A stretch of 64,000 nt of DNA from Paraspadella gotoi (lineage: Eukaryota; Chaetognatha): contig CM119268.1 of assembly GCA_051294375.1 (NCBI GenBank), forward strand, positions 306,415 to 370,414, in the 5' to 3' direction. The position numbers were made by a program, and so were the translations under genes. Position 1 is the first letter of the stretch. Each line of letters begins with the position of its first letter. Under the pieces are notes generated by a model, which was not told the origin of the DNA, did no database searches, and saw only the letters and a list, made by a program, of their open reading frames with translations. Shown here piece after piece: positions 11,713-26,805 of this stretch.

Positions 11713-12810
11713 CCACTTGGGAGAAAAATAAGGAATTTCGATTTATCTTTTTTTAATCTCATTCATTTTAATATTGATCGATTATAATTATACACGGTAG
11801 AGCAGAGAGGATGTGAAATAAATAAAAAATTGCCATATCTGAAACCTATAAAATTTTTTTGTATACCTATAAGACTCTAAATGTGGTAGGACTGCAAAAT
11901 CAGATCAAGCAGAAATTTAAAAGCTAATTTAAGTTTTTTTAATTTTTTTCTAAGAATGATTTAGTAGTTTTAATAAATAAGCTTACAATTTGAATATATA
12001 TATGTTTATCATTATCTACAAAACATAAGCTTTAATTTGAGACCTATCCCAGCTTTTTACAATTTTTGAATTATTATTAAAAATAAGAATACAAACATGT
12101 TATCAAAATGTATTTCTACTTTTTAGACCTTGTAATATTTTTTTTAATTAATAATAAATAAATTATTTTTTTTAATTATATTTTTTAAAATTATTAATAT
12201 ATACTTTTTTTAGGTGTCAAAAGTTAATTAATTATATTTGTTAATTTTATTAAGCATTTGTCCATTTATAATATATATTTATATTATATTTATATTATAT
12301 TTATATTTATCGAAAATAAAATATTAATAACAGAACATTACTGTTGCGTCACTTGGTGAAGTCAAAATTTTCTTTGGCTTTCACCTTTATTGAGCAATGC
12401 CTCCACGCATCAAAAGAAAAGAAAGAATTTTTTTTTTGGAAACTCGACTCAAATTTGATTTTATCAAAATCGAAAAGAAGAAAGAAAAACTAAACTTAAA
12501 ACTTTGAATTTAAAATCGACCCTCACAAAATTTTCCGTAAAAAAGGTAGTTATTTAAAAAAGAATTGTCGTCTCATTACTATCTCTGAGTAATATCTTAC
12601 GTATTTTTTTACCCTAATACTAGAAATAAAGGTTAGAATATTTCCATTACAGTTGTATTAATTAAGGTAAAACAAAATCAAAGAAACCGAGAGAACGTTA
12701 CATTTCAATACTCGGCCAGAGTACGACTCATTCTGATCGATCGAGAACCAAGGTGCAATTTTGTTTGCATTTCATTAAAGACCGAAAAACAGTCATTCTA
12801 AAAATACTGG
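11713..12810. other. AT-rich intergenic DNA, no gene seen
   Basis: Strongly AT-rich, with tatttatattata-like runs at 12265-12310. No open frame or RNA structure is supported. Confidence 0.6.
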
Positions 12811-12815
12811 GCCGA

Positions 12816-13338
12816 GATTTTTAGTCGGATCTGCTTATCAGCAGATCCCGACNNNNNNNNNNNNNNNNNNNNNNNNNNNNNNNNNNNNNNNNNNNNNNNN
12901 NNNNNNNNNNNNNNNNNNNNNNNNNNNNNNNNNNNNNNNNNNNNNNNNNNNNNNNNNNNNNNNNNNNNNNNNNNNNNNNNNNNNNNNNNNNNNNNNNNNN
13001 NNNNNNNNAGAAGCCATATATGAAATTTCAACTCCCTTTGATATCACACTTTCAGAAGCCATGATTGCAAAAAAGCGTGACCGAAAGCTAAACCGAATCA
13101 AAATCGATAATAGAGGATATTTGTTTGTTTTGATAAAATGTAAACAAAACATTTAATAACTGTCCTGACTCAATTTTAAGGACATCGATGAGGACAAGCT
13201 GAATATAAATTATAATTAATTATTAAAATTAATTAATTAATAAATTAATCATAATTAATTAATTAATTATTAATTAATTAATCTATTAATTAATTATTAT
13301 CGTAGGCAGATCCGACATTGTTTGCTCAAACTTGTTTT
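12816..13338 (-). mobile_element. Dispersed element family A, gapped copy in reverse orientation
   Basis: It starts with tttttagtcggatctgctta and the partner gcagatcccgac (right-end hairpin in reverse) and ends with ggcagatccgacattgtttg followed by ctcaaacttgtttt (left end in reverse). It is interrupted by a 156-N gap (12853-13008). A different block (13009-13080) lies inside and is an inverted relative of 15408-15480. Confidence 0.65.
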
Positions 13339-13810
13339 GGCTTGCACCAGAGTATTGAGACAAAATCAAAGCTAAACATTTATAAGATTAAAATGTCAAA
13401 TTTCCTTTTAATTTTACTGATTTTTAAAATTGTTAACTTTCCTTTTCTCTTTTTTTATTTGTTTAATTTTAGTTAGACTAAATATTAGATTCATGTATAT
13501 TAGAGTGGAGCACTTGGGAACATAAATTTGAGTTCACTGAACAAACAAGGATATTTATACGTGAGATTGTATGATTAAGGAGTACAAAAATATTTTGCTT
13601 GTATTGTAGGGGGAAAAGTATCATTAACTTCTATATATTTATAGAAATATCCTCATAAAAAAATAATTTTTTAAGTAATTTTTCTGGTTCTTTATAAAAA
13701 GTTAGACCAAAAATATAAAATATGTTATTAAAAGTTTCAATGTCTGCAGCATCAAAAATTGAAAAAAAGGTCAAAATTCTTTACTTTTTCGCGCTCTTTA
13801 GTAGAAAGTA

Positions 13811-14125
13811 TTATGAAATTGGTACAACCAATATAAAAATTATCCATTCATTTAATAAATAAGCTATCTTGCCCCTGACTTTGGACAGGCTTTGGTGGTT
13901 TAAGGCCTCCATCACTCTTACAGGATAATAACATAGCAGGTCCCTGCAAGCTTTCAATCAAGATTCTCTCACAGTCTCGTTAATTCACTCCCACAGTACT
14001 TGGCTTCCCTATCAATGAAGTGGTATAATGTTTCAAAGAATGTTTCAATTGTATGAAAAGAAAACTCCCTTAAGTATTAGATCGGGGAATACTATAATGT
14101 ACTCCGCATTAGCATCAAAATACAA
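13811..14125 (+). repeat. Dispersed repeat B, copy 1
   Basis: Shares about 300 bases with 36832-37132. Common blocks include ttggtacaaccaatataaa, aagctatcttgcccctgact, and actcccttaagtattagat. A shorter fragment is at 48297-48383. No coding capacity is seen, so I infer an interspersed mobile-element relic. Confidence 0.65.
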
Positions 14126-14489
14126 TGATAGTCATAGCCGATGAAATTTAAATGCTAATGTATACAGCATTAAAATAATCTTTCATGACCATAGATTATG
14201 GTATTAAAATATTTTTTTTCAAAAATGCTTTCTTCTGAGGGTACTAACTTAATTAAAAATATTATATTACTATATAGAGCAAAAAATATTTTTTAAAAAT
14301 CTTAAAATTTTTTGATGGATTCTGATAGAGCATGAAAAGTTAAACAAGAAATAGTATTGGTGATTAACATCGTTTTATGAGGAAAACGCATATTATTTTT
14401 ATTTGAGCAATATATTTCGGTTAACATTGCTTAACCGTAGTTCATTCGCAAATGATGATACTGTTAAGCCTTGATTACATTTTATTACA

Positions 14490-14498
14490 TATATAAAG
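14490..14498 (+). promoter_or_regulatory. Possible TATA box of the alcohol dehydrogenase gene
   Basis: Tatataaag lies about 270 bases upstream of the last 5'-UTR intron acceptor (tttccctttcag, ending 14762). A donor-like gtatgt occurs at about 14553, which would allow a short non-coding first exon. The placement is an inference. The surroundings are AT-rich, so chance matches are likely. Confidence 0.25.
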
Positions 14499-14770
14499 GC
14501 AGCAAAAAAAATTGTTCCATCGATCAATCTTTTCATTAATCCACCCTAATGTATGTATGTATATAAATTTTTTACCCTCTTAAGTTTTTGACTTTTTTGT
14601 ACAGAATCTCAAAAGAGAAAGAAAAAAAGAGAATAGTTTGAAAAATAATCTTAAATTGTATTTGCACATAACTCGTTTTCACCAAAATCTTACTTTAGTA
14701 AAACTAACCTACCCATAATTTGCTTATATTTATATTTCTCTCAGTATACTTTTCCCTTTCAGCTACCGAA

Positions 14771-18083
<3,313 letters not shown>

Positions 18084-18178
18084 GGTTAAACAATTATATG
18101 ATATTGAACAAAGAAGCTTGTGTTTTAAGTGATTATATAAAAACTAATTTAGACGATTGCTAAGCATAACTAAATAGA

Positions 18179-18184
18179 AATAAA
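18179..18184 (+). terminator. Polyadenylation signal of the ADH gene
   Basis: AATAAA lies 95 bases after the TGA at 18081-18083, the expected distance for a short 3' UTR. Confidence 0.55.
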
Positions 18185-18324
18185 AATATTATGTATTTGG
18201 TTGGTAATTTTTATTTATTTATTTTTTGCAACTAATTAGTAAGTGGAAATATCTTTTGTCTCTAGTTGTGTCCAAAGACATGAAAATAGAGTTATAGATT
18301 TTTTTGTATTTATTTGTATTATGG

Positions 18325-18500
18325 TGGACTAAAATCCACCAACCGTTCATCAGCCGGAGGCAAGTCATTCGCCTCCCAACCCAAAGGTCCGGAATTTTTG
18401 CCCGGTAGCTGCCTAGCAGTTAAGAGGGACGGGGCGCTTAACCCGCCTGTAACACGGTGTTACAGCCTGATCCGATGCTCAGGGACTGCTTATATTCAAC
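18325..18500. repeat. GC-richer SINE-like fragment
   Basis: A mixed-composition island (gtccggaatttttgcccggt, gggacggggcgcttaaccc) in AT-rich DNA. It resembles the body of a tRNA-derived SINE, but no clear A/B boxes are in order. The frames through it are not recognisable. Confidence 0.3.
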
Positions 18501-18993
18501 GGTTCTGTCACTAACATATAACAATTATCACTGTCTCTTCAGTATTTATATTTATTCATACAGTGAGTCCGTAGACCATGGGACAGTGGTTATTAAGGCA
18601 GGCCATATTTTAACATTTTTTTACAATATGAAATATTCAGAAAAATTATAATTTAGCCCAAAAATTGTTTTATATAGTATTTGAATAATATAAAATAGTC
18701 TCCATGCGTTTATCTATAAGATAAATCTTATAATTTTTTTATTTTCATGATCTTTAATAAACATATTAACAATATTTATACCGGAATTCTGTTAGTTTGT
18801 AACATGTTCCTCCTTAGTGGTTATACACAATACAAATCAGATACAATGCAGTTTATCGAAGTTCAACTTTCAATCACGTTTACAAATCGGACGGTAATTA
18901 AAATTATTACTAAACAAGATATAGATCAATATGACAAACTTTTTGTTTAAGGAATGTAAGTTAATTTAACGAAATCCGGATTTCAAACACACT

Positions 18994-19955
18994 TACATGG
19001 TGACAATTTTACAAGCGCCGGTAGAAATACGCTGTTATTTGCAAACCAGTGGTTATTTCATTGATTTTAAAAATTAGTTGAGTAGATCATATTAAAGTCA
19101 TTTATGTGTTCAAATTTTATATTGATCAGTTAAGATATGCCTTGGCAATGAGTGGAGAAAGTTGGCTTGTAAAATCGGGTTTAATTTTCCAACTCACTGT
19201 TTTTAAATTCAATTTGTTTTTCAACGTTTAGCTCTTTCTTAAACAAAGTATTTATTAAGATATTAACAATATTAATATCCTCAGAAAGCCCTTAAAAAAT
19301 GAAGAGAATGAGATACTAACGAAAGCTCTAACATTAAAATTAAGCTGCCCAGCCTTGGTTCAATTAAGAGAGTCAAAAGTTAATTATCTAAAATTTCAAA
19401 TCTTTTTTTTAAATATATAACCTGATTAAATTATTATAACATAAAATATTATTATTTATATAAGTATCATGAAAGAGCCTGAAAAAAGGAGATTTAAGAT
19501 AGCCAAACACAATTTGATAAAAATCTTAAATTTACCCTCCAGCTATTGATTTTTGGAAAGATGTCTTGTTTTTGAGTATCCTAATTAAATTAAAGCTGGG
19601 CCGGTTAAATTTTATACTACAGTATTTGAAAGTATGTCATTCTCTTTAGATTTGAAAGGGCTTTCAGAAGATAATAATATTAATATTATTTTATTTTAAA
19701 TTTCTTCAAAAAACTTAATGAAAGTAAGAAAAAAAAATTGAATCTAAAAAAGTGAGTTAGAAAATGAAACTCGATATTACAAGCCAACTTTCTCCACTCA
19801 TTGCCAAGGCATATCTTAACTGATCAATATAATATTTTAACACATAAATGACTTTAATATGTTCTACTTAACTAATTTTTAAAATCAATGAAATAACTAC
19901 TGGTTTGCAAATGACAGCGTATTTCTACCGGCGCTTGTAAAATTGTCACCATGTA
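18994..19955. mobile_element. Foldback (long inverted repeat) element, 962 bp
   Basis: The left arm from tacatggtgacaattttaca through agcgccggtagaaatacgc and cttggcaatgagtggagaaa is mirrored by the right arm, which ends in gtcaccatgta. Matching continues inwards (caatattaatatcctcagaaag against ctttcagaagataataatat), so almost the whole element is palindromic with a short unpaired centre near 19450. There is no open frame. The sequences on either side share aacaagata followed by agatcaatatgacaaa or aaatcaatatgaaaaa (18915 and 19989). It lies about 500 bases downstream of the stop of the XKR fusion gene. Confidence 0.75.
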
Positions 19956-20290
19956 CTAATCATACAGTAAAAACTATTAATTAACAAGATATAAATCAAT
20001 ATGAAAAACATCAAAAATAAACATGACAAATTCTTTACTTTTATTTTCTCTCTTTGAAACGAGAAAATCCCTGGTATCCTAATTGAATAATCGTCCTCAA
20101 AGAAAGTAAATCGATTCATAAATTAATGGGACGTTACTGAAGGTCTGGCTCTTATCTTTTGTTTTCCATAGTAAAAATAGTGAAGGTCTCAGACTGGAAG
20201 AGACCTCCGTTGGAAGAAACTGACGGTATATAACTAGATGGTATAAACTTTTCAAACCAAATTTTTGTATTTATTAACCTTATTGTTATT

Positions 20291-20296
20291 TTTATT
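20291..20296 (-). terminator. Possible polyadenylation signal of the XKR fusion gene
   Basis: AATAAA on the minus strand, about 180 bases beyond the stop codon at 20474. The region is AT-rich, so this is only a plausible candidate. Confidence 0.3.
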
Positions 20297-20473
20297 TCTG
20301 AAATTTTATTTTATAAAATTTTAGATTAAACATATTTACGAAAAAATGAAGAAAAACAGTCAAAAATACCAAAAACTTTCCCAGAGTAACAAAAAGGCTG
20401 GAAATTAAAATAATAATTGTAGGTTATGTAAATGATTAAGCCAAACTAGTTAGTCCAATAACGATATAATTAA

Positions 20474-23400
20474 TCAAACATATTCTTTTCTTGATTTTTC
20501 TATCAAACTTTTCATGCATGAAATCATAACTGTTGGATTCTCTTCTTTCATTATTTTTTCTTTCTCAACAAATCTTTTTATTTTTTCTCCTTTTATTTCA
20601 TTCATTTTCTTGGTTAAAACTTTTTTCTTTCTTTCATCCACAATAATTTTTCTTGTTTCTTCAAGATTCACTTCATTTTCTTTTATTTCCTCTTTAGTTT
20701 CTTCAATAAAAACTTTTAATATTTTTAGTTTAAACTCCAAAGCTTTTTCTTCATTCAAATCTGACGAAAATTGCCAAAAGCCGCAGTTCAATTCAGATTC
20801 CAACTGATTCAAGAGCTTACATTGGAGGTCCGCTTGTAAGGGCAGTTGCTTGCTTGTTGCCCTGTCATCGTCAACGGTCTGGATAGAGAGGTCTAGATTT
20901 CTCTCAAATTCTTTGACTTTAATCTCGAGCTTCAATTTTTCATTTTTTTTAAACAAGAAATAACCTTCTCTCAAAAATTGTATGTATTCCTCCAGCTCGT
21001 TTTGTCTTTGAAATTCCGACGACAGATTCTGAATTTTATCTTTCATTCTAAGAAAAACTCTTTTTTGGGATTGGCGTTTCTTCACTGGAGAAAGTTTATC
21101 TGAAATTTGTAAAGGGTAATCCTCTGTAGAAATATATTCTGATAAGCTGTTTGTATCACGGCTTGATGAAGTTTTCAGTGACTTATTTATTTCATAAAGA
21201 GCTGCGTTCATACTTTTAATAGTTTGCTGAAGTCCGGATGTAACTGATGCACTTAAGCTGCTCATTTTGGGCTCGAATCCATCCCAGCGTGGCGTTTCAA
21301 GCTCAACAATTTCTATGTTATATACTTTTTTTTTAAACCAGTAGTTATCGTGTTTGTACTTGTTTTCCAGAAATTCCAGCCGAAGATTTGTATGATGTTT
21401 GAGAAAGAATTTTAACAATGCTGAAAACAAATTTGGCATACGATTCAAACAATCTTTAAATGAGCAAAGTTTAAGAGATTGACTGTTGCGTATGAAACGC
21501 AAAGCATCCACTGTTGATTTAGTGTTAAATTCTTGAACTTTAGAATTCTCTTTAACTGTTTCCTCCCATTCTTTTCTGACACCCAAAAGATATTTGAAGT
21601 TGTTGCCCGTAACAATAGTCGAATATTTTTCCAAATCTGCTAATATGTGAGAATTAGAACTGCGTCCAAAACGGAGTTGAAGGGAGGAATTGATTGCTTC
21701 TACAAAAAATTTGTTAACTTCTTCAGAATTCCAAAAAAATGCGGATGAAAGAAATTGCTTTGCAGAAGGGAAGGGTAGATCATTATACCCGATGCCAAGT
21801 TTAATCACGTGTTTTAATAACGGATTTTTACTACATAAATTAAAATCTAATTCTTCTATTATTAATTTTTTTGTTTCTTCTGTTGTTGATGTTGAATTCC
21901 ATTTTTCATAATTTATTTTTAATAAATGTTCACGAATAATCTTGACTTTTTGATTCATACCTCGATCTACAATATACATCAAATACATCATAACAGAGAG
22001 ACACCATATGTCATATTTTTGCATATCCTCATGATAAATAGTTATGTCTTTAAATAATGGTCTCATTCTTATGGTTTTTTTAAATCCAGAAATTTGTGCA
22101 ATGTATTTTGACGATTTGCTATCTTTCGTTAGTACAATGCTTGAGGGATTGAGGTTCAAGTGAACAAACCCTTTTTCATGTAATTCCATTATAAAAATTA
22201 AAATTTGTTTGGATATTTCTTTCATATCAAGGGGAGTATTTTGGGCCAAACAAGTTTCCAGTGTAATCAAATTGTTACTGTTTATATCAGTTTGTAAAAT
22301 ATTGTTTTTGATGGAGGAAATTTCAAGGTTAGTAACAAAGTAAATTATGTTTTCAGGCTTATCTCCTTTTTTTACATTCTCATCAATTAAAGAGTCTCTT
22401 TCACAAAACTTTGAATTTTCTACAATGTTTTGAAGCAAATCAAAAAGATTAATCTCCAATTTCTGTATTCTGTCGTCATTACCAGGATTTTTTAAGAGTT
22501 TTAATGGAGTATTACCATCATCAGTCAAGAATAAAAGCAGATGGAGTCTTGTATAATCTTTTAGAGAGGCGATCGGTAAAGTTGCGATGTAAGAAAACAA
22601 TATGTCTAGAATATCTAATTCTTCTAAAGCCATCTTGAAAATATTTTTGTCTATAATTTCTTGAAGTTTGTCTTGAATTGTTATTTGTCCGTCTATGAAT
22701 TTATTTATTTTAAGGTAAGTAAACAATCGTATATCCTCTCTCTTTGTTATAGAAGATTTTAGTGCAGTTTCTAAAAGACCAGATGATTCGATGTTGAGTA
22801 ATTTTTCTCTGTCATTCTCGTTAAGAGCTTCAAGACAATTAATGACTATTACAGAGTTGAGAGTAATTTGTTTTTTAAGATAAGAAAACAAAGCCTCAAA
22901 ACAGTTTTCGCTCATAACAAAGCATTTCTTTTTTAAACCTTTAAAAATATTGTCTTCTGTTTCTTGAGAGTTCCTTGCCGCTTCAAACATCAACATGAAT
23001 AAAATGGAGAAAACAGATGAAAATGCTATGAACAAAACAACACTAATAGAGCCAATAGATTTTTCTCCATTCATGTGATACCAGGGCACCATGATAGTTA
23101 GATTAATAAATGTACTAAAAATGTGGTAGCAAAAAATATGTTTTAAATAGTTTGTAGTTGCTTTGTTAGTAGTGAGATCATTGGCATCTTTCCAAATTTT
23201 TTTGTCTGGGTCTCTATAAGTGGTTCTGTGCTCCAAGAATGTAAAAATAAAAATCCAGCCTCGATTAAAAAGGCGTAAGAAAATATGTTGAAATGTAAGT
23301 AAACGAATACATGAACATTTTTTTGTATCTTGAAACAATAATTTAGTGTCCATGTAATTAAACTCAACACCAGCACCAATTAATATCATTGTAGCAAATA

Positions 23401-25768
23401 ATATAAATCCTCCACTTGTAAAGTAGCTTAACAAAACAGCAAGGGATATACATTTTGCTGACACAATGGGAAGTTTCCAAAAAACAATTAATAAATAACC
23501 TAGTAATGTCGGGTCTTCTTTTAAAGGATGCATTTTTAATTTTGTATCAATGTAGTCACTAATAGCTAGTGCCAGCGTAACTAAAGAAGATCCAATTGTG
23601 AAGACTCGGTTGAAAGTCAACATATTTGAATCACAGCCAAGAAAAATATAAATTTGAAGTATTGCTTGAGGTGCTGATTCAAAAAATGCATCTTCAATGG
23701 ATTCTTCTGACAAAATGACTAAGTGTCTAAACAGCTTTGACATTTCTGTTTCCTCTCCCTTACCTTCTTTAAAGGCAGCTTTGAGTACCTCAATTAATGT
23801 TCCACTTTTGCTGTTAAAGTCAATAGTATCAATTTTATCTTGAAGTTTTAATTTATTTTGTTCTAAAACAGAATAATCCTCGGATTTCTGTTTTCTGTTT
23901 TTAGTTTTTGATTTGTTTTTTCTTTCTCTATGAACGCAGCAGAAGCAATACCCGTATGAGTTTTTATTTGGGGGAAAAATCCAATCTTCAATCTTTTTCC
24001 ACAATGATTCTTCATACTTTGTTGCATGAACCTTTAGACTCTCCACCTTTGGATAAGGCTCATAATCTTTAGTCTTTATAAGTCCCATCTTCATCTGCAA
24101 ATCAGTTATTCTACACCATATTCTAATTTTTCCAGTTTGTCGTAATATAACGAGTATAGGAAGAATGGAACACAGGATTATCTTAAAAATTGATATGAAG
24201 ATATAATACAAACAGAATAGTAGCCAGCAAAGCTTTCTACTCCTCTCCTTAATATTGATTATAAATTGAAAAAAGTTTTTGAGATTTGTTCCTTGGAGTT
24301 TTTCTGACCTAATTTCGACTCTTTGATAAATGTACAAATGGATTAACTTTTCCATGCTGGATCCCCAAACTTTTATGATTTGGGGAAGATAAATAAAAAG
24401 AAGTGTGAAGCCAAACCACCCCGGATGAGCTGGGCCTGTGAACAGTGTAAATAAAATATTTTAGGATATTGGTATAAATTCTAGAAATATTGTTAAACTT
24501 ATATTTACCATAAAAACTTTTCTTAGTAGATTCAATATCAGCCACATCCTCTTCTTCGCAAATTAATTTCTTCATGTAATAATCTGCACAAATTATGTAG
24601 TCAGAGCCAATGTCAGCGGCCAGGCCAAGGATTGAACCAACTTTAAGCGCAAATATAAAAAAGAATTTCAAATCTTGTCGACAAATATGATAAATCATTT
24701 TGATCCAGGCGATGGGGGTGGTGGCCAAGTCCAAGAATATGTTATGGATCATCAGGAGTAAAACCATGGGGAATGAGACTCGAGATGCTGGCGGTTGTAA
24801 AGTTGGTAGCTGAGAAGAGTCGAGTCGGGTAGGAGGGTTGATGGGTGAAGGAGTGATAGGTTCACTTAGCTCTATCGGTGATTCGGTTTCTGAAAAAAAA
24901 TAAGAGAAACAATGAGCAATCGACAGAAATATGGTAATGGTGATTAAAAAACCAGTTTTGCTTCAAAAATAAATAATAATATGATCATTGTTCATGATAT
25001 TTAATTGTATACTCTGCAATCTCTGGTACGTTTCATCTATAGTGACCCTATTTGTTGTTTCTTACCAAGTGTCTTTCTCCTTCCCATGGAATCAAACAGA
25101 CCCGTCAAGGAGAATCTAAAAGCTGTTGTGGAGGCTGATGATATTTCAGTTGACGTTGGAGATTCGATAGTTCCTAACTGGTTGCCAGACATGTTTAGGG
25201 ACAAGTTGGTGCCACGTCTACTAGCTAGCGTCTCTCGTGAGGCAGAAAGATCCTTGGAAAGGTAGGATATTTCATCATTTGGTCGCAGAAGAATTGGCGT
25301 GCGGGTGCACAAGAGTTTGTGCACATCATGTGAAGAATCTAGAGTTGTGTCTTCAACATTACTTGATGCAAAGTTCATGCAATTTATTTTCTGCTCATCC
25401 ATATTTTTACTGCTGCCAAAAAGATCCGAATAGTTGAGGTTAAAACTTGAAGGCGGCTGAAATCCTTCAGTGCAAGAAGCTTGGACGGGCGATTGGGCAA
25501 TGGATGGGGTGAGGAGAGGAGCGGATTCCACAGCTTTGTCAAAATAAAACTTAAGAGGCGTTGATGTCTTTGCTTGTTGAAATTTACTATGTCCCGAAAG
25601 TAAATTAGAGAGGTTATTGTTTTCACTAATGTTGTCATCATCTTCTTCCTCATCATGCAATGGATGGTCAGATGTAGAAGTTATCTTACCCCGAAAATCT
25701 TTGTCGTCATCATCGTCGTCGATAAACAAACATACTTCTTTATTGTCAAATGATTCACTAGTTGCCAT
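20474..25768 (-). CDS. XKR membrane domain - ankyrin-like - pseudokinase - KEN fusion protein (three exons)
   Basis: Exons on the minus strand: 25768-25066, 24889-24509, 24435-20474. GT-AG junctions are both phase 1, and the product is 1681 residues. The start is the ATG at 25768 (context gccATGG). Residues 1-290: acidic, Ser/Thr-rich, probably disordered. Residues 290-840: multi-spanning XK-related domain with LAADIGSDYIICADYY (about 320-335), GWFGFTLLFIYLPQI (about 367-381) and FFESAPQAILQIYIFLG (about 610), all XKR hallmarks. Residues ~1000: one ankyrin-like unit (DDGNTPLKLL). Residues ~1080-1255: protein-kinase C-lobe, but HLN (about 1120) replaces HRD and SGF (about 1145) replaces DFG, so it is a pseudokinase. 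Residues ~1258-1395: KEN-like domain from FFW (Trp1263), keeping Arg1344-Asn1345 of the RNase L/IRE1 active site. Residues 1440-1681: Lys/Glu-rich coiled coil. XKR proteins are lipid scramblases at the plasma membrane, and KEN domains are RNases. A stress or nucleic-acid-triggered membrane protein is my inference. It is not a known family to me. Confidence 0.85.
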
Positions 25769-25945
25769 GGCGACTGGGTTATATTTTAGAGAAAACAAAT
25801 TGAACGATATTACTGTTTAGGACAAAATGATAATTTTTTGAATCAGATTTTAAATTTTGCTGTCGTTATAAGTTTTTCTGCCTGATTGTTTTTCAAGTGG
25901 CTTTCAGGTTCCAGTTTAGAACGAGTTTGAAAAAAAAGCCGATAC

Positions 25946-25951
<6 letters not shown>

Positions 25952-25992
<41 letters not shown>

Positions 25993-26018
25993 GAGAAAGA
26001 GAGACAGAGAGAGATAAG
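25952..26018. repeat. (GA)n array upstream of the XKR fusion gene
   Basis: A GA array with a few GATA/GACA interruptions, 185-250 bases upstream of the ATG at 25768. GA-rich tracts can act as promoter elements in animals (GAGA-factor type sites). Given how common GA arrays are in this window, a regulatory role is only a guess. Confidence 0.8.
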
Positions 26019-26264
26019 GCCGGTTTTACTAATTGAAAATCAGAAGAGTTAACCAACTCTGAGAAAAAAATTTGCATAGAAGCTTTAATCAAACTATTGT
26101 TCTGATGAAAGAATATTTAGGTGCAATACAGATCTGACTCCCTAACATTGACAACAATTTAATCAGACTGTTAAAGCAAGTTAAAGTAACAAAAACATTC
26201 TATTAATACTTGTAACTAAGAAAAATTGTTTAGAATATATTTATAATTTTTGGAATTTATTTAA

Positions 26265-26425
26265 AAACAAGTTTGAGCAAACAATGTCGGATCTGCCAAC
26301 GATCATTATCGGTAATTAATTAATCAATTAATTAATTAATTTGATCCAAAATGTTTGTTTTGATTGATTAATTGACTGATTAATTAATTTTTGATTAATT
26401 AATTTACTAATTGATTAAAAAAAAA
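26265..26425 (+). mobile_element. Dispersed element family A, left end only
   Basis: Aacaagtttgagcaaacaat and gtcggatctgccaacgatca, followed by a TTAA/TTGA microsatellite block and tttgatccaaaatgtttgtt. The rest of the element is missing here. Confidence 0.65.
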
Positions 26426-26805
26426 CTCACCCAGATGGTTATTTGGGTTAAAGAACACTGGAATGTTGGCTCTAAGGTCTTGTGAGTCTGATTGAAAACT
26501 AAGTAAGAGAAAACACGGAGGAAAAGGTGTAAAAGGGGCGGTATATTGTGCTGACTAAAAGAGAAATGACGAAAAAATGGGAGAAAAATATCAAACTGGG
26601 AGAGGGCCGGGAGTATGAGAGAGAAAAAAGTGTGAGTGAAAAACCTAAACCCAAACCTGCGACTCGTGCGTGAATCGCCGGCGACATCGCTATTTGAATG
26701 AACTACAACTTAGGCTCAACCCTGAAACCTCGGCAGGAGAATGAGGAGGAGGAAGAGGATGATGATGAGGGGGTGCTCGGGTGCGAGGCCCTATCGGCTC
26801 TTTCT

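Noticed and set aside
14720-14770. Hydrophobic 17-residue extension (possible signal peptide) before the ADH start
   Set aside because: It lies in intron sequence upstream of a clear tttccctttcag acceptor, and cytosolic ADHs have no such leader.
25005-25265. 86-codon plus-strand frame opposite the XKR fusion exon 1
   Set aside because: Antisense shadow of exon 1, with no splice or family support.
25769-25798. Ten-residue extension of the XKR fusion protein
   Set aside because: It would start with TTG. The ATG at 25,768 has a strong gccATGG context.
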